DNA of 53,661 nt, taken from assembly GCA_030262895.1 (NCBI GenBank), contig JAJSZW010000008.1:1-53661 (forward strand), given 5' to 3'. Below the pieces are notes generated by a model. The model made no database searches. It was not told the DNA's origin and saw nothing but the letters and a program-made list of their open reading frames with translations. The position numbers and the translations under genes are program-made. This document shows, in pieces, positions 33,101-39,656 of this stretch. How positions within the stretch are numbered: the stretch's first letter is position 1; each line of letters starts with the position of its first letter. Source of the stretch: Deltaproteobacteria bacterium. GTDB lineage: Bacteria > Desulfobacterota > Desulfobacteria > Desulfobacterales > ETH-SRB1.

Positions 33101-36100
33101 ACTACACACCTGCTGAAGTCGGCGGTGAAGATGGGCCAGCTTTGGGAGACTTTGTCTCGGCTACCTTGAACCGGATTAGGACCACCTATGACGATAACGG
33201 CGGTGGAGACACCATCTATGGCGACGAAGATGAGGATATCATTTTGGGCGGGTTCAATACCGAGGCAACCACCGACGATCTCTACGGAAACAGTGGTGAT
33301 GATATCATCCTCGGCGACAACGGCCTCCTCCTGTTCAGCCCGAACGAGGATACCCCTGCAGACCCGAGAGATGTCTATCTCGATAGTGTCGAGACCATTG
33401 CTCATGCAATCGGCGGTGATGATCTGATTTCCGGCAATGCAGGTGATGATATTGCCATGGGTGGAACCGCAGCAGATACCATCTACGGTGATGATGCAAG
33501 TGCTTTTGCAGCAGATGCTGATGGTGAAGATATCCTGCTTGGCGACAACGGCAAGATCACGTTGACCGGTAATGACTTGGGCAGGCTTAATGCCTTTGGT
33601 AGCGGTATCAACCTGATTGAAACCACGGATATCGTCAACACAACAGGCGGCGGCGACACCATTGAGGGTAATGCACAGGCAGACATTATTCTGGCCGGTG
33701 TTAATAATGGTGAAACAGACATTGTCTATGGCGATCGTACTGACCCAACTCCGACCAGTACTGGAAACGACGATGATGATGTGATTCTAGGGGATAACGG
33801 CCTTTTCGATTTTGCTTACGGGAATACCGACTTGACAACCCTTGATCTTGTTCATTCGTCAGCATATGCTGGAGTTACTGTTCTTGGCGGCTATGACACC
33901 CTTTCCGGTAATGCCGGCAATGATGTTGTTATTGGCGGTACATTCAATGATACGATGTATGGCGATGATGCCGGCGGAACTGCTGCCTATGCCGATGGTG
34001 AAGATATCATGCTCGGTGATAACGCTGACATCTTCTTGTCTGGCGATGGCCCTGGACGGTTATATGTTCTGGGCAGCATTGTCAATTACTTTGTTACAAC
34101 TGATTATGAGACCAATAGTGGCGGCACCGATAGCATCTTCGGTAACGCGGCAGTAGATTTTATTGCCGGTGGTGTTGACAGCGACACAATCTACGGAGAC
34201 AAAGCAGTCGCAGTTCCTGCCTATGACGGGGATGACTTTATCCTGGGCGATAACGCCATATTCGAATTCGAGCTGGCAAGCGATGACGTCACTGACCTCG
34301 GTCGGCCTGATGTGGTTGCTTATCTTGGCGGAACAACATTGCCGCTTGATCCCTCTTCAACCACACTGGATCGGGTGATGACTATTGATCCAACCTTGGG
34401 TGATGATGACACCATTCACGGCGATGCCGGTAACGACAGTATTTTCGGCGGCACCGGGCGCGACCAGATCTGGGGCGACAGCGATAATGACAACCCGGTT
34501 GATAATGCTGTTGATGGTGACGGAGCTGATATCATCTTCGGTGACCATGCCAAGATCTATCCGACCCTACCCACAGTGAACGCATTCTTTATCAACAATA
34601 ATTTCTTCTCCATCGACACGAGCGAAGACGACGGTTTTGACACAGACGGTGCCATTGAGTTTGAACCTGGCACCGACTTTGAGGACACGATTTTCGGCTC
34701 AGGCGGTGACGACACCATCATAGGCGGCCAGGACGACGACATCCTGTTCGGCGGTGAGGACGACGACATCCTCATCGGCGGGCATAACGTCCTGGGCGGT
34801 CATGATGAAATCGATGATATGGATCAGGCACTGCAGAATGCCATCCTTTCAGGCGTTCTTGCCGACCTGAATCCCAGCGACATCAACGACGTCAATGATG
34901 TTATGGACGGAGACGGCGACGAAGATGTGATGGCAGGCGATAATGCTATTATCATCCGGCAGAATGACCTTACTACGTCATTCTTGCTGAACTCGGAAAG
35001 CCCACGCTATCAGCAACTTGATGACACGGTTATCTACAGCATGGATTCTCAGACCCTGGGCGTGCTGTATGATGTGGATATCGGATTTTCAACTAATATC
35101 GAGGGAACCCCGCAAGCTGAACCGGGGACCGATGTGGGCTACACCGTGATCCTGCTGGATCATTCCGAAGGCATTGCAACGGATGCTGCAGGTAGCCCAA
35201 CCGTACCTCGGGTCTTTGGCAACGATGTAATGGCTGGTGGTGCTCATAATGATGAGATGTTCGGCCAGCTAGGCGACGACATCATGCAGGGTGACGGGTC
35301 GATTACCCCAACTGATGACATTGTTATATTTGATCCATCACCGGCGGTCGATCCGTCATTTACCATCCCTGACAACCAGACCGTTCCCACCTACTTCGAG
35401 GTAGACGGTCAGAAGCTTTTATTCGATATCTTCGAAGATAACAATGAAGAAGCGGATGGTTATATCGACGGCGACGATTACATGGAAGGCAATGCAGGGA
35501 ACGACCGGATGTATGGCAATCTCGGCCAGGATGACATGATTGGCGGCAACTCGACTTTGTTTGGGCTGGATGATGTGACCGCGGCTTTTTATGAAATACC
35601 GGAAGGTGATTTTGCCCGACCGGACGGTGCCGATATGATCTACGGCGGTGCCGGTGATCCGATCCGACTGGCGAGGAATGATTTTGTTGGTGACGGCACC
35701 AATGATACCACGGAACCCAGCAGCGGCGATCCACAAATACCTCTGGAAAACCGCCATGCCCGTGACGCAGACGTGATCCTGGGCGATAACGCCAATATCT
35801 ACCGTCTCGTAGGCACCATGGATTACACCGATGACGACACCGTTAACCCCACCTACGGATACCTCCAGTTTGCCTATGATCAAGATTCTGCCTATGAGGA
35901 TCGAGGCGACCTGCGGATTGTACCGCGTGCTGTTGAGTTCCTTGATTACGGATATACTTATACCGATCTTGCCGATCCATTCAGTCTGTCATTTGATGCC
36001 ATAGGTATAGGTGACCTGATGTACGGTGAGAGCGGGGACGATATCATCCACGGCATGACCGGAGACGATGTCCTCTTTGGAAACAGCGAAGACGACGACC

Positions 36101-39100
36101 TCTACGGAGAGGAAGGCAGCGACTGGATCTCCGGCGGTACCGGCGAAGACGGAATCCTCGGCGATGACGGCCTGATCAAGACCAGCCGCAATGATCTTGT
36201 TGCAGAGCCGCTTTACAGCATTGATGCTCTCAATCCTGAACAGACACTCATCAAGAAAAATGATCCTGTGGATACTAATGCCTTGAATGCAGAGATTTCC
36301 ACACCCGGCAATATCCAGCGGGCCATTATCAATGTTGAGGGTACACTCAAAAAGACCGTTGATTTGCTGGCATTTGACGGGGCTCTTGCAAATGGGGAGA
36401 CGCTGGGTGTCAACGACATTATCTATGGTGGCCTGAACGGTGACTCAATCCATGCTGGTGCAGGCGATGACGCCGTATCAGGTGCTGAGGCCCTGCCAAC
36501 CTATTATGACGGCGGTGACTTCGGTTTTGCAACGGTCAACGATCTCCTGCAACTTCAGCAACAGGCGCCGGCTAACCCGGGCGATCCAAATGCAGAGGAG
36601 CCCTTCTGGTTCACTTTTGCCCCGTACAACCCGGGTGACATTTTGCGGTATGAAGGCAACACAGCTTCAGATGCCGACGATCCGCACGGCAAAACCACGC
36701 AGGAGTTTGCTCTGTACGACGAGTTCTACCCACGCCGCAAGATCATGCTGGATTCAAATGGCGAGGCAGTGGAACACTCAGATTTTAGTGTATACGACTT
36801 TTTGCTTAACTTCGATGAAACCGAAGGCCCACTTGGGTATGAGTTTCTCGGTGATGATGAAGTGGCAATGAAGACCGATGGCGATGATAAAATCTTCGGC
36901 GATCTGGGCAATGACTGGATCGTGGGTGGCACGGGCCGTGACAATATGTACGGCGGCCGCGGTGACGACCTGCTCAACATGGACGATAATCTTAATTCAG
37001 GGTCTGGTGGCAAAGTTGGACCTCATGATCCGCCTCCGGATGAGTTACTGGATAATACGCAATCCGATGAATACCAAGCCTATGCGGACATCGCTTACGG
37101 TGGAGCCGGCCGTGATGTACTAATTCTGAACACTGGTGCAGACCGGGCCATTGACTGGGTGGGTGAGTACAACAGTTACATCGTGCCGTTCAGTCCCTTT
37201 GGTGCCTTCCACATTAGCCGCACGTTGCAGCCGCAGTTGCCGGAATTTTTGTATGATTTATCTGCCAGTGATGGTATTGACGCAACCGTGCCTGATGGCG
37301 CTCGATATGTGGAGCAGAAGAATCTGGATATCCGGATTGATGAACCTGATTCTCTCCGACAAGGAGAGCCTTATGGCGAACTTGGCATGGTGCGTCAGAT
37401 GGATTATGACTGGTTTAACCAGACCGGCGCTCCCAATGACCCACAGCCAGGCAACCTGCAGGGCAAGAGGGAGATCATGCGCAGAGAGCTCTTCCAGGAT
37501 AAGGGCTCCTTTGCAGAAACAGAAGGGATCTGGACAGCGAATGACGGCAAATTGGAAGCAGCGCCGGTCATGCTGGGTGAGGATGCTGTGAGCATTTATC
37601 ACCTAGACCAGATGCAACCCTCTTACATGGAAGCGCTTGTAACCGTCAACGTGGAAAAAGATAAGGCGGGATTCAAGTCGAACGCATACATCATCTACGA
37701 CTATCAGAGCCCGACTGATTTCAAATTCGCTGGTGTTGATGTAGGCATCGATAAGATACAGATTGGCCACTATACAGTCGACGGCTGGATTGTTGACATC
37801 CAGACCCCAATGCAGCTCAAGGCCAACACAGATTACGACCTGACGCTGGTAATGTACGGTACGTTGGCGACGTTGTGGGTAGATGAGACGGTCTCGCTTA
37901 ATTTTGACTTCAGTGATCCCCTTTATGACTTCGGCATGATCGGGCTGGCAACTAACAACGCAGTGGCGCGTTTCGATGACTGGCAGGTTCAGAAACTCCC
38001 TCCGACGTTAACCTTCAAGTTCACCGAGGACTTTGCAGAAGCATCAACCAACCCATTTGAAGAGCAGATGGGGGACTGGATGATCGTAGATGGCCACTAC
38101 AGTGGATCTGCCGAGGGTGACAGGGCGATTACGACATGGGCAATAGAAGTGGCAACATGGTCGCTGCTTGAGTTTGAGGCCTACATCGATACCGAGACAA
38201 CAGGAGGCTTGATCTTCGACTACTACGATGCGGATAACTTCAAGTTTGCGGCGATTGATGCAATCGCTGACCAGGTAGTGATCGGCCACCACACATCCAA
38301 GGGTTGGTTTATTGATGCGTCAGCCGATGCAAGTATCGAGACCGGAACCAGCTACAATCTGGGTATCTCGATGCTGGGCACCAGTGTCAGCGTGACTCTG
38401 AATGGCCAGGCTGCGGTCGGTCATGTGTTTAACAGCCTGCTCACGGACGGATTCATTGGTCTTCTGAGCAAAGACGGTGCAACCTTATTTGACGATGTGG
38501 TAGTCCAGGGCGATGATCCGGCTTATGCTGAAAACCTCACAGCAGCCGCAGCGCCTGATGTCTTCATCGAATCCGACAGCTTCCTGACCTACGATGCGCT
38601 GGATGCGATCGTGGATGAGGCCATTGAACGCTGGACAGATGCGCTCGGGATTGATGATGCTCTGATAGCATCTCTGCACGAGGTATCGTTCCAGATTGTC
38701 GATTTCTCCGACCTGACCTTGGGCCGGGCGTTTGAAGATACAATCTTGATCGACACCGACGCGGCCGGATACGGATGGTTTGTCGACACCACGCCATATG
38801 ATGATGTCGAGTTCAGCCGGCTGAATGAAGAAGGTGAACTGGTTGCCGACTCAGCGAGCGATGCCTACGGAGATATGGACCTCTTGACCGTGGTCATGCA
38901 CGAGTTGGGTCATGTGCTCGGTCTTGAAGATCTTGATCCTGATACGCATGACCTGATGAGCGAAAAACTGGATGCAGGCGTGCGGCAGTTGGCTGACGAT
39001 CATATTAATGCTGATTCAGTGGAAGTCAATGAAGCTGATGATTTGGACAGCCTGGTAGTCATGGACGCAGCTATAAACAAGGCAGAAGCGGTTGCCCCTG

Positions 39101-39234
39101 CGCCGGCGGCAAAACATGGTAGCTCCTGGCTGACAGAGTTCTTGACAAATGGTACTGTAAAAAGACATAATAAATTTGATCCAAAGGATGACATTAAGAT
39201 AGTAGTATTTGATGATGATGAAGAAAATGACTAA
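18133..39234 (+). CDS. Giant (7033 aa) LEPR-XLL / RTX-repeat protein with C-terminal metzincin-like domain
   Basis: GGGAGG RBS; LEPRLLLSAD at residues 34-43; many GGxGxDxIYG nonapeptides; C-terminal VVMHELGHVLGLEDLDPDTHDLMSE; uninterrupted 21.1-kb frame. Confidence 0.95.
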   Translation: MGFVRSFRRQMSRQMKQREIAAKKRSRKVLFESLEPRLLLSADLDPVAAILSNAIDQLDGDLDTFFDSAGSDYSLNIPLPLVNMVEGAGFDDAYKKAPTINELLSLTVDYTHDGDTLDWDEGTFASYDSDVDGKVEFTEFFQEFFIDKITDKLSTIAAGPAYDPNDFANWLDTNLDFTLDTTGIFSSDIGYESVSLDVNATYSNTNQVGYDLDFTFTAIKELPIDLGRAADDDGLSFPDGVTVTTTVLFDMDFGVLTSGENASLSDDVYLEVKDLKASVLADTDLLIKFNLGFLGLETYHKTGDPSNITLDAEVEADFVDPTAPTDLGFTASQYGVSFAGGTMSATNAPSEYDLADDAEFILRIGDSDARTVKVTDSLTDSNVNLNALLVDVNAALGTAGLGDVVDADGNGGTIRLSVVSQNFDDLGFGSGEITWDGSAHTAASVPSYDTAIDFVLSVDHATPQLISITATTAAQGITEIVNKLNTALSTTGVTANSVDIGSNVFRIELDPGSHHMQVSNDLTFDSKISYSDLTGISTADLLNFSVNKEDAGITLHTKIIAGINGLSATNLEINADFTGDAFGQSLDGSAPDTKDQQRIYLDPVTDITFTNFNNLLNFKDFSASTVIGQIQQLATWLGGVGDSELFSVIDIPFSAGDLSDVLDFVDLIADTLLFDDGDDGIGGAVSDTDKLLELVDGALVPVFANAQELAAKLGASGLNLLETSIDGTPLHYDSGTDILTYDINISHDLIDVEVPIDFNFDLSPLLSVSSSSKVVLDATAGLQITLGLDLSDATGGVLAETTTLESLGIDMAGVESEVAITTINPPRIIYGRLTNDATFDITVGANTYRVTVDTDDTDTNLTVDDLVSDIDLALQHVQKKVGDEFTGDHNLKSLHSFAIGKDTSNLNRLKLSSTSTDFTVTADTGDPAINELGFKATHEAEGSGTYSVTTTKDAPRNVGQLTDNAVMTVTIGSVDYTVTLEAGETDANRTIIDLIKDVDTALSESSLLSGAVIGATLTGTANFNISINGAAAVSVSVSSGSTNGSAYVEFDGASGTVIDVTEDTISLSSHTYITGDKVEYIDGGGTSIDGLTSGSAYYVISVDSNTIKLAESADDANANIAIDLLVLGVGATHRLTDAANAEFKDLINDINRAFIGTSLEGLVRAEAYEWNSNDHIRLKAIDDSVVTLQLSVTASDPADTELKLPIGITLCANLQDKIEVLSQGDSLVLKAYAEKFTFDGADKVDVDNDTITIGSHDFVTGREVTYSAGIGTLIGGLAEGAAYYVIIDSSTSIKLATSEANALAGTAIDITAAGSGSAHLITVPGISAFTVAGSETGYTELGFGSSQEANTDDLRIYLSDSAVNGGLGYYDVSLDGATEISHIITKIHAATAGVLVEINPDNNTGLRLTDSTFISPGSASDPLFQVGPVNASPAAIMLGILAIDPIGDDNVDGVIDAEDGDGMITGAPLTGIDLMDRFFIDNVDLWADFSLSAKQPFTGLAIDGSDDHKIIHSDFDLEHVGQYVDITGGTNFTTGRYKIVSVDATTNTATLDGDVGDTGATGGTAEIKAQATAAFGFVGVTLIGDGSLSGKVTTGLKGTSPLTLSELIDGLGDITSIVDNPTITNDSGTLTLDIELEPDFSGIFLGGTPQIVINIASIGDPFTITEYSSPTWVSDNSFSVVATATDLTGVFTKGSVIDVELGSPVVPAEILSSSYDGVNTTTVTLVSDVLSGGTLAKVFTPVPPAITVSELDLGDLPSFDDLSFDSILEALKQLASFLSSIQGFELFDQDIPLINKSVNDLMGLADTFTQALSDIENDPAATLQVLEDKIENAFGLPADGSGPFGINLSLDTNILKFELDLGVDFNESIGLEIPDFLNLGDLGIPGLSGFAGLTGSADLNASGSLTASFDFGIDLSTLTTDPLETDIYIYDTTGVAATLSASGENLSFKAGIGSLGLTIQNHTEHDSEIAISGGFSAGIDAVANTGDKALIGDIDFDGVNFDTTITGTIDGTLPTFFPIDSKYIGNITVSGNLEDIPDIQFITDTITTPLADHIVIDAGEVIEGIKNFDFANQFDLFDNILLAVDGIDMFFEGVQYVLDTDVFGDLDVPLLGDAFTYGVDFVEDFRKDFIGPFRDLIEKVENAADDFADADKNLISQFLNDTLGSLLQATEYDSSDAPAVDEFQGYYGPDANKKIALTTNLDDYLDGGSTELKDTYIQWNFAIGDTYTFGTDFGFDIGLPGLGLKADGDVSVEIGWDIDFGFGISFQDGFYVDISDGNELTAYVDVDLGDSTLAGTLGFLQLSATVDPVTDLGLAFEIDIIEKGASGDDAKKLQFSELGKVGFETGIAAAADIDLDLALEFSSTIVGSNASGFPKLGADFILDWGIGSYNSGDPEASTFEPLSGIGDAMSDGLHLVEFQDITLDLGSYVSDVLGPIVGSVQEYTEPIQPLIDFITTPFPVLSDFGLNITPLDLAAMYGSFDPGLIYAIADIITLVNSIPDPDTVGALQLNFGDMTLFDSALDPDLFAEIDLTDPNLNLRDSLDVIVANAEDLLSEVFGDNWFTDTLGSLAGEAADIMGDLTEEASDVNPWAFPILEDPMQAFGLLMGRPAVLVTYDMAPLEFEFEYSQFFPIYGPLGVSINIEFGAVIDFAFGYDTLGIQEFVDSDFRNPLLLFDGFYVSDTDLPTGDFGTDVPELVLTGGLWAAAELNLGVARAGVGGGVFIEIDFDLFDPDRDGRVRIKEIIGNIVNEWEYGNPALAPLAIFDVHGEITAELFAFLKIDLFILEIDKRWQITPPITLLEFDIPFTRPPVLATELEGGDLQINAGDFADQRLNGNLDDFGEHFVVEQGSSGSEVIVRAPGLWEDGQTYSMDPTGTIIFKGGEGDDTFDATGITGNFLFEIEGGSGNDTIILSASPGAPGAAVIKGSEGDDTIYGGSGDDIIYGLKGNDTIYGGGGNDIIFADDGRIGSESITAFFNPLDDGDDKIYGGGGNDIIFGSGGTDTIYGDDDVSVSGDPDNDLIIGDGGKLTFANDSVDKIVANVIEVTGTQRDRLDPQGGNDILIGSAGADIIYGGTGNDIIDGGAGIDTLYGEEGFDTIYGGSDVDTIYGGAGGDTICGERDTVAVAGKYDSQDSGSAAGDFIYGEDGRDIIFGDTGLNNGSADYGDDKIYGGAGADIIDGDAGDDTIYGEGDPDTIYGGTGQDTIDGGAGGDIIYGDRGPEDLADTGSPTSAWNPNVYGTNTASDYIFGETYSNDTPGTESADDLIFVRSGSDFIDGQGGSDTYKISLLGADNNGFINIYDSGGSSTESDYMKIRGTMYDDTFLLRKSTSSSGLSFVALLNEAPYAERINYWSVEGGIGLERMLVSGLFGDDHFASDDVGTDTTIEGNEGEDTFQVGQLYNSPRDICASEYNNIEPEDVFATIETTVGWLSDGINKPMTIYGGVGEDYFTVFHNKAVLSLFGEDGDDTFLIKAFAMAGSSEPFRDRTDISGGAGVDLVQYAMNAPVNIDGGDGFDRVIIIGTEFGDDFVITKDGVYGAGLNVNFVNIESLAVDGAEGDDRFYVMSTGENFITELFGGLGSDTFNMSGGTPPIISNDLRGHSGVITHEIENTGTNYDETIIAGISANVADNDTADPVVIISEPDGSTVITEGGPADYYYIVLSKAPINPVTVLVNAPVQTVDQFERKAKMFQLSSPTEVGPPKQDGTTISLVFDSTNWFIPQQVNVSAPDDGDATDDETIVMDVRDPGDYDDNAIEGDQTGFINHVVNTSIGIKGSPTHVPVVTQDPYDSTKYTTLFTDSSANFDPLTIGFNLAGYILQITDGPGAGQSLRILEVYDNDTLTLDGKFRECEGVEIGVESKYKIVRDIEANRAITVLVHDNDKAGVTVTETGISTDLFEGGASDTIEVVLARQPEDSNVTVTLTSNDGQLTFSGTTLNFSKTDGDSNAWDVPQTVTVSADDDSIREGFHHGLITFGSTGGDSDDLELVSQETVTLTEEQAYVGLMNRPAAGSGETYLVSEVLVDGTARSADLFEVVSNKIVFLTPDGDYDMLEIGTVVKVTYQYATVGYDGLYVKPLLTDIADDEVAQVKITQTGGFTDVIEIGGEVTSATNTSVYDSNANWGVNTLTGYLIKVSEGTGEGQVRTVTNNTINTIIVDSVWDTNPDGSSRYEIILTHAVPWTDTYSVVLTQAPTGEVEILIDPQQTKTSAGKVINWGEQVAVTTDPVSAPGAVHNPDGTVTLTFTSSNWSTPQVIEVTAIDDSKYDGDDTQVFAPEPHTITDIQGPLYLYGEGGNGSIVDFEPTMLHYETDHMIETDVIESVGVDGITITVPKGTLIDAGELLNDVIHDLIEDGASDEDVLDAFVEEMLTVTLADGVYIDEDTLGSEFLKEIGQFRLIVDIFDNGDETVFLTLNEAWDLSKSWEKSTVDSYDQITEYTLTHMSPNFFADETEKIDYLFVYNEDSQADNEIASRAGWLTDSSILDEYGVAKYIGNSIVENFVVDQDGKWLRGFGMAAEDLSLGGVYHPRGITYGDMEVVEINLGDGIDNFTVEDTHVRADGYQTWTIINSGDEVEEGAGDLITLELDSNVEELHAGTATDSSTYTLTDNLASFEDNGNNTLVGYLVEITGGTGLGQQRIIASHDATTLTFDTAWSVALDTISEYRILGAELYTGTATSDESVDSNTIEDTAQSFTTENGGLSGYVVEIIDGAGIGTKREIIANTATELTVSSTWNSVLDSTTVYRVYGDQDGPISINAQGGDDEVEASASSIPLVIFGGDGVDRIAGGSADDIIFGDRGRVEYVNEDGKIVTLLGLAREKLDPQYITAFSTNTLTDDDGPLSINEDFPVWTIDMQGLEGYMLSTPDGRGFGQRVQIIDNTADVLTVTPEWELNDAETEINLKILPPLYDPETDFDSSDPQNNPTKYRISLVPEDQTDGIKRDPNLIIAVDPEVGADDVIIGNDGNDRIFGGAADDTINGNLGDDIIFGDHGRLDYTPAEVGGEDGPALGDFVSATLNRIRTTYDDNGGGDTIYGDEDEDIILGGFNTEATTDDLYGNSGDDIILGDNGLLLFSPNEDTPADPRDVYLDSVETIAHAIGGDDLISGNAGDDIAMGGTAADTIYGDDASAFAADADGEDILLGDNGKITLTGNDLGRLNAFGSGINLIETTDIVNTTGGGDTIEGNAQADIILAGVNNGETDIVYGDRTDPTPTSTGNDDDDVILGDNGLFDFAYGNTDLTTLDLVHSSAYAGVTVLGGYDTLSGNAGNDVVIGGTFNDTMYGDDAGGTAAYADGEDIMLGDNADIFLSGDGPGRLYVLGSIVNYFVTTDYETNSGGTDSIFGNAAVDFIAGGVDSDTIYGDKAVAVPAYDGDDFILGDNAIFEFELASDDVTDLGRPDVVAYLGGTTLPLDPSSTTLDRVMTIDPTLGDDDTIHGDAGNDSIFGGTGRDQIWGDSDNDNPVDNAVDGDGADIIFGDHAKIYPTLPTVNAFFINNNFFSIDTSEDDGFDTDGAIEFEPGTDFEDTIFGSGGDDTIIGGQDDDILFGGEDDDILIGGHNVLGGHDEIDDMDQALQNAILSGVLADLNPSDINDVNDVMDGDGDEDVMAGDNAIIIRQNDLTTSFLLNSESPRYQQLDDTVIYSMDSQTLGVLYDVDIGFSTNIEGTPQAEPGTDVGYTVILLDHSEGIATDAAGSPTVPRVFGNDVMAGGAHNDEMFGQLGDDIMQGDGSITPTDDIVIFDPSPAVDPSFTIPDNQTVPTYFEVDGQKLLFDIFEDNNEEADGYIDGDDYMEGNAGNDRMYGNLGQDDMIGGNSTLFGLDDVTAAFYEIPEGDFARPDGADMIYGGAGDPIRLARNDFVGDGTNDTTEPSSGDPQIPLENRHARDADVILGDNANIYRLVGTMDYTDDDTVNPTYGYLQFAYDQDSAYEDRGDLRIVPRAVEFLDYGYTYTDLADPFSLSFDAIGIGDLMYGESGDDIIHGMTGDDVLFGNSEDDDLYGEEGSDWISGGTGEDGILGDDGLIKTSRNDLVAEPLYSIDALNPEQTLIKKNDPVDTNALNAEISTPGNIQRAIINVEGTLKKTVDLLAFDGALANGETLGVNDIIYGGLNGDSIHAGAGDDAVSGAEALPTYYDGGDFGFATVNDLLQLQQQAPANPGDPNAEEPFWFTFAPYNPGDILRYEGNTASDADDPHGKTTQEFALYDEFYPRRKIMLDSNGEAVEHSDFSVYDFLLNFDETEGPLGYEFLGDDEVAMKTDGDDKIFGDLGNDWIVGGTGRDNMYGGRGDDLLNMDDNLNSGSGGKVGPHDPPPDELLDNTQSDEYQAYADIAYGGAGRDVLILNTGADRAIDWVGEYNSYIVPFSPFGAFHISRTLQPQLPEFLYDLSASDGIDATVPDGARYVEQKNLDIRIDEPDSLRQGEPYGELGMVRQMDYDWFNQTGAPNDPQPGNLQGKREIMRRELFQDKGSFAETEGIWTANDGKLEAAPVMLGEDAVSIYHLDQMQPSYMEALVTVNVEKDKAGFKSNAYIIYDYQSPTDFKFAGVDVGIDKIQIGHYTVDGWIVDIQTPMQLKANTDYDLTLVMYGTLATLWVDETVSLNFDFSDPLYDFGMIGLATNNAVARFDDWQVQKLPPTLTFKFTEDFAEASTNPFEEQMGDWMIVDGHYSGSAEGDRAITTWAIEVATWSLLEFEAYIDTETTGGLIFDYYDADNFKFAAIDAIADQVVIGHHTSKGWFIDASADASIETGTSYNLGISMLGTSVSVTLNGQAAVGHVFNSLLTDGFIGLLSKDGATLFDDVVVQGDDPAYAENLTAAAAPDVFIESDSFLTYDALDAIVDEAIERWTDALGIDDALIASLHEVSFQIVDFSDLTLGRAFEDTILIDTDAAGYGWFVDTTPYDDVEFSRLNEEGELVADSASDAYGDMDLLTVVMHELGHVLGLEDLDPDTHDLMSEKLDAGVRQLADDHINADSVEVNEADDLDSLVVMDAAINKAEAVAPAPAAKHGSSWLTEFLTNGTVKRHNKFDPKDDIKIVVFDDDEEND
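18232..18261 (+). other. LEPR-XLL motif (LEPRLLLSAD)
   Basis: CTCGAACCGCGGCTGCTCTTGTCTGCTGAT within basic N-terminus KKRSRKVLFESLEPRLLLSADLDP; no hydrophobic signal peptide before it. Confidence 0.85.
26770..27970 (+). other. First RTX (hemolysin-type Ca-binding) repeat block
   Basis: GSEGDDTIYGGSGDDIIYGLKGNDTIYGGGGNDIIFADDG ... GGAGGDIIYGDRG. Boundaries approximate. Confidence 0.9.
32440..37000 (+). other. Second, longer RTX region with higher-order LGDNG units
   Basis: Recurrent DI(I/M/L)LGDNG... and GNAGDD/GDAGND nonapeptides. Boundaries approximate. Confidence 0.85.
38560..39010 (+). other. C-terminal metzincin-like peptidase domain
   Basis: HELGHVLGLED at 38899-38931 (HExxHxxGxxD) followed by HDLMSE (possible Met-turn). 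Confidence 0.7.
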
Positions 39235-39255
39235 CGCTTAAACAAGGAGGTTTGA

Positions 39256-39606
39256 ATGGCAAATGAAAAGAGCGGTAAAGAAACCGGAGCCCCAATTGGC
39301 AGCCCCAACCAGCCAGCCGGCCAGCCGAAAATTGTGTGGGATGACTCTGATATGCGTAGCGCTTACGCCAACGTAGCCAACGTGGCCGGCGGTCGTGAGG
39401 AAATTGTTCTTCTGTTTGGTATGAACCAGTCTTGGCATGCCGGTCAGAAAGAGGTCAAGGTTAAACTCTCAGATCGTATGGTTTTGAGTCCTTTTGCAGC
39501 CAAACGGCTTGCTATTTTACTGAATAACGTCCTCAAGGATTATGAAAAGCGCTATGGTGAGCTGGAAGTTATTGCCAGGCGGCCTGAGGGTGCGACAGTA
39601 CAATAA
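39256..39606 (+). CDS. DUF3467 domain-containing protein
   Basis: VWDDSDMRSAYANVANVAGGREEIVLLFGMNQSW...VKLSDRMVLSPFAAKRLAILLNNVLKDYEKRYGEL. Confidence 0.85.
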   Translation: MANEKSGKETGAPIGSPNQPAGQPKIVWDDSDMRSAYANVANVAGGREEIVLLFGMNQSWHAGQKEVKVKLSDRMVLSPFAAKRLAILLNNVLKDYEKRYGELEVIARRPEGATVQ

Positions 39607-39656
39607 TTTATAGAAAAGTCCTCGACGTACGGCCAGGGGTTTGATATGAAATAGAT

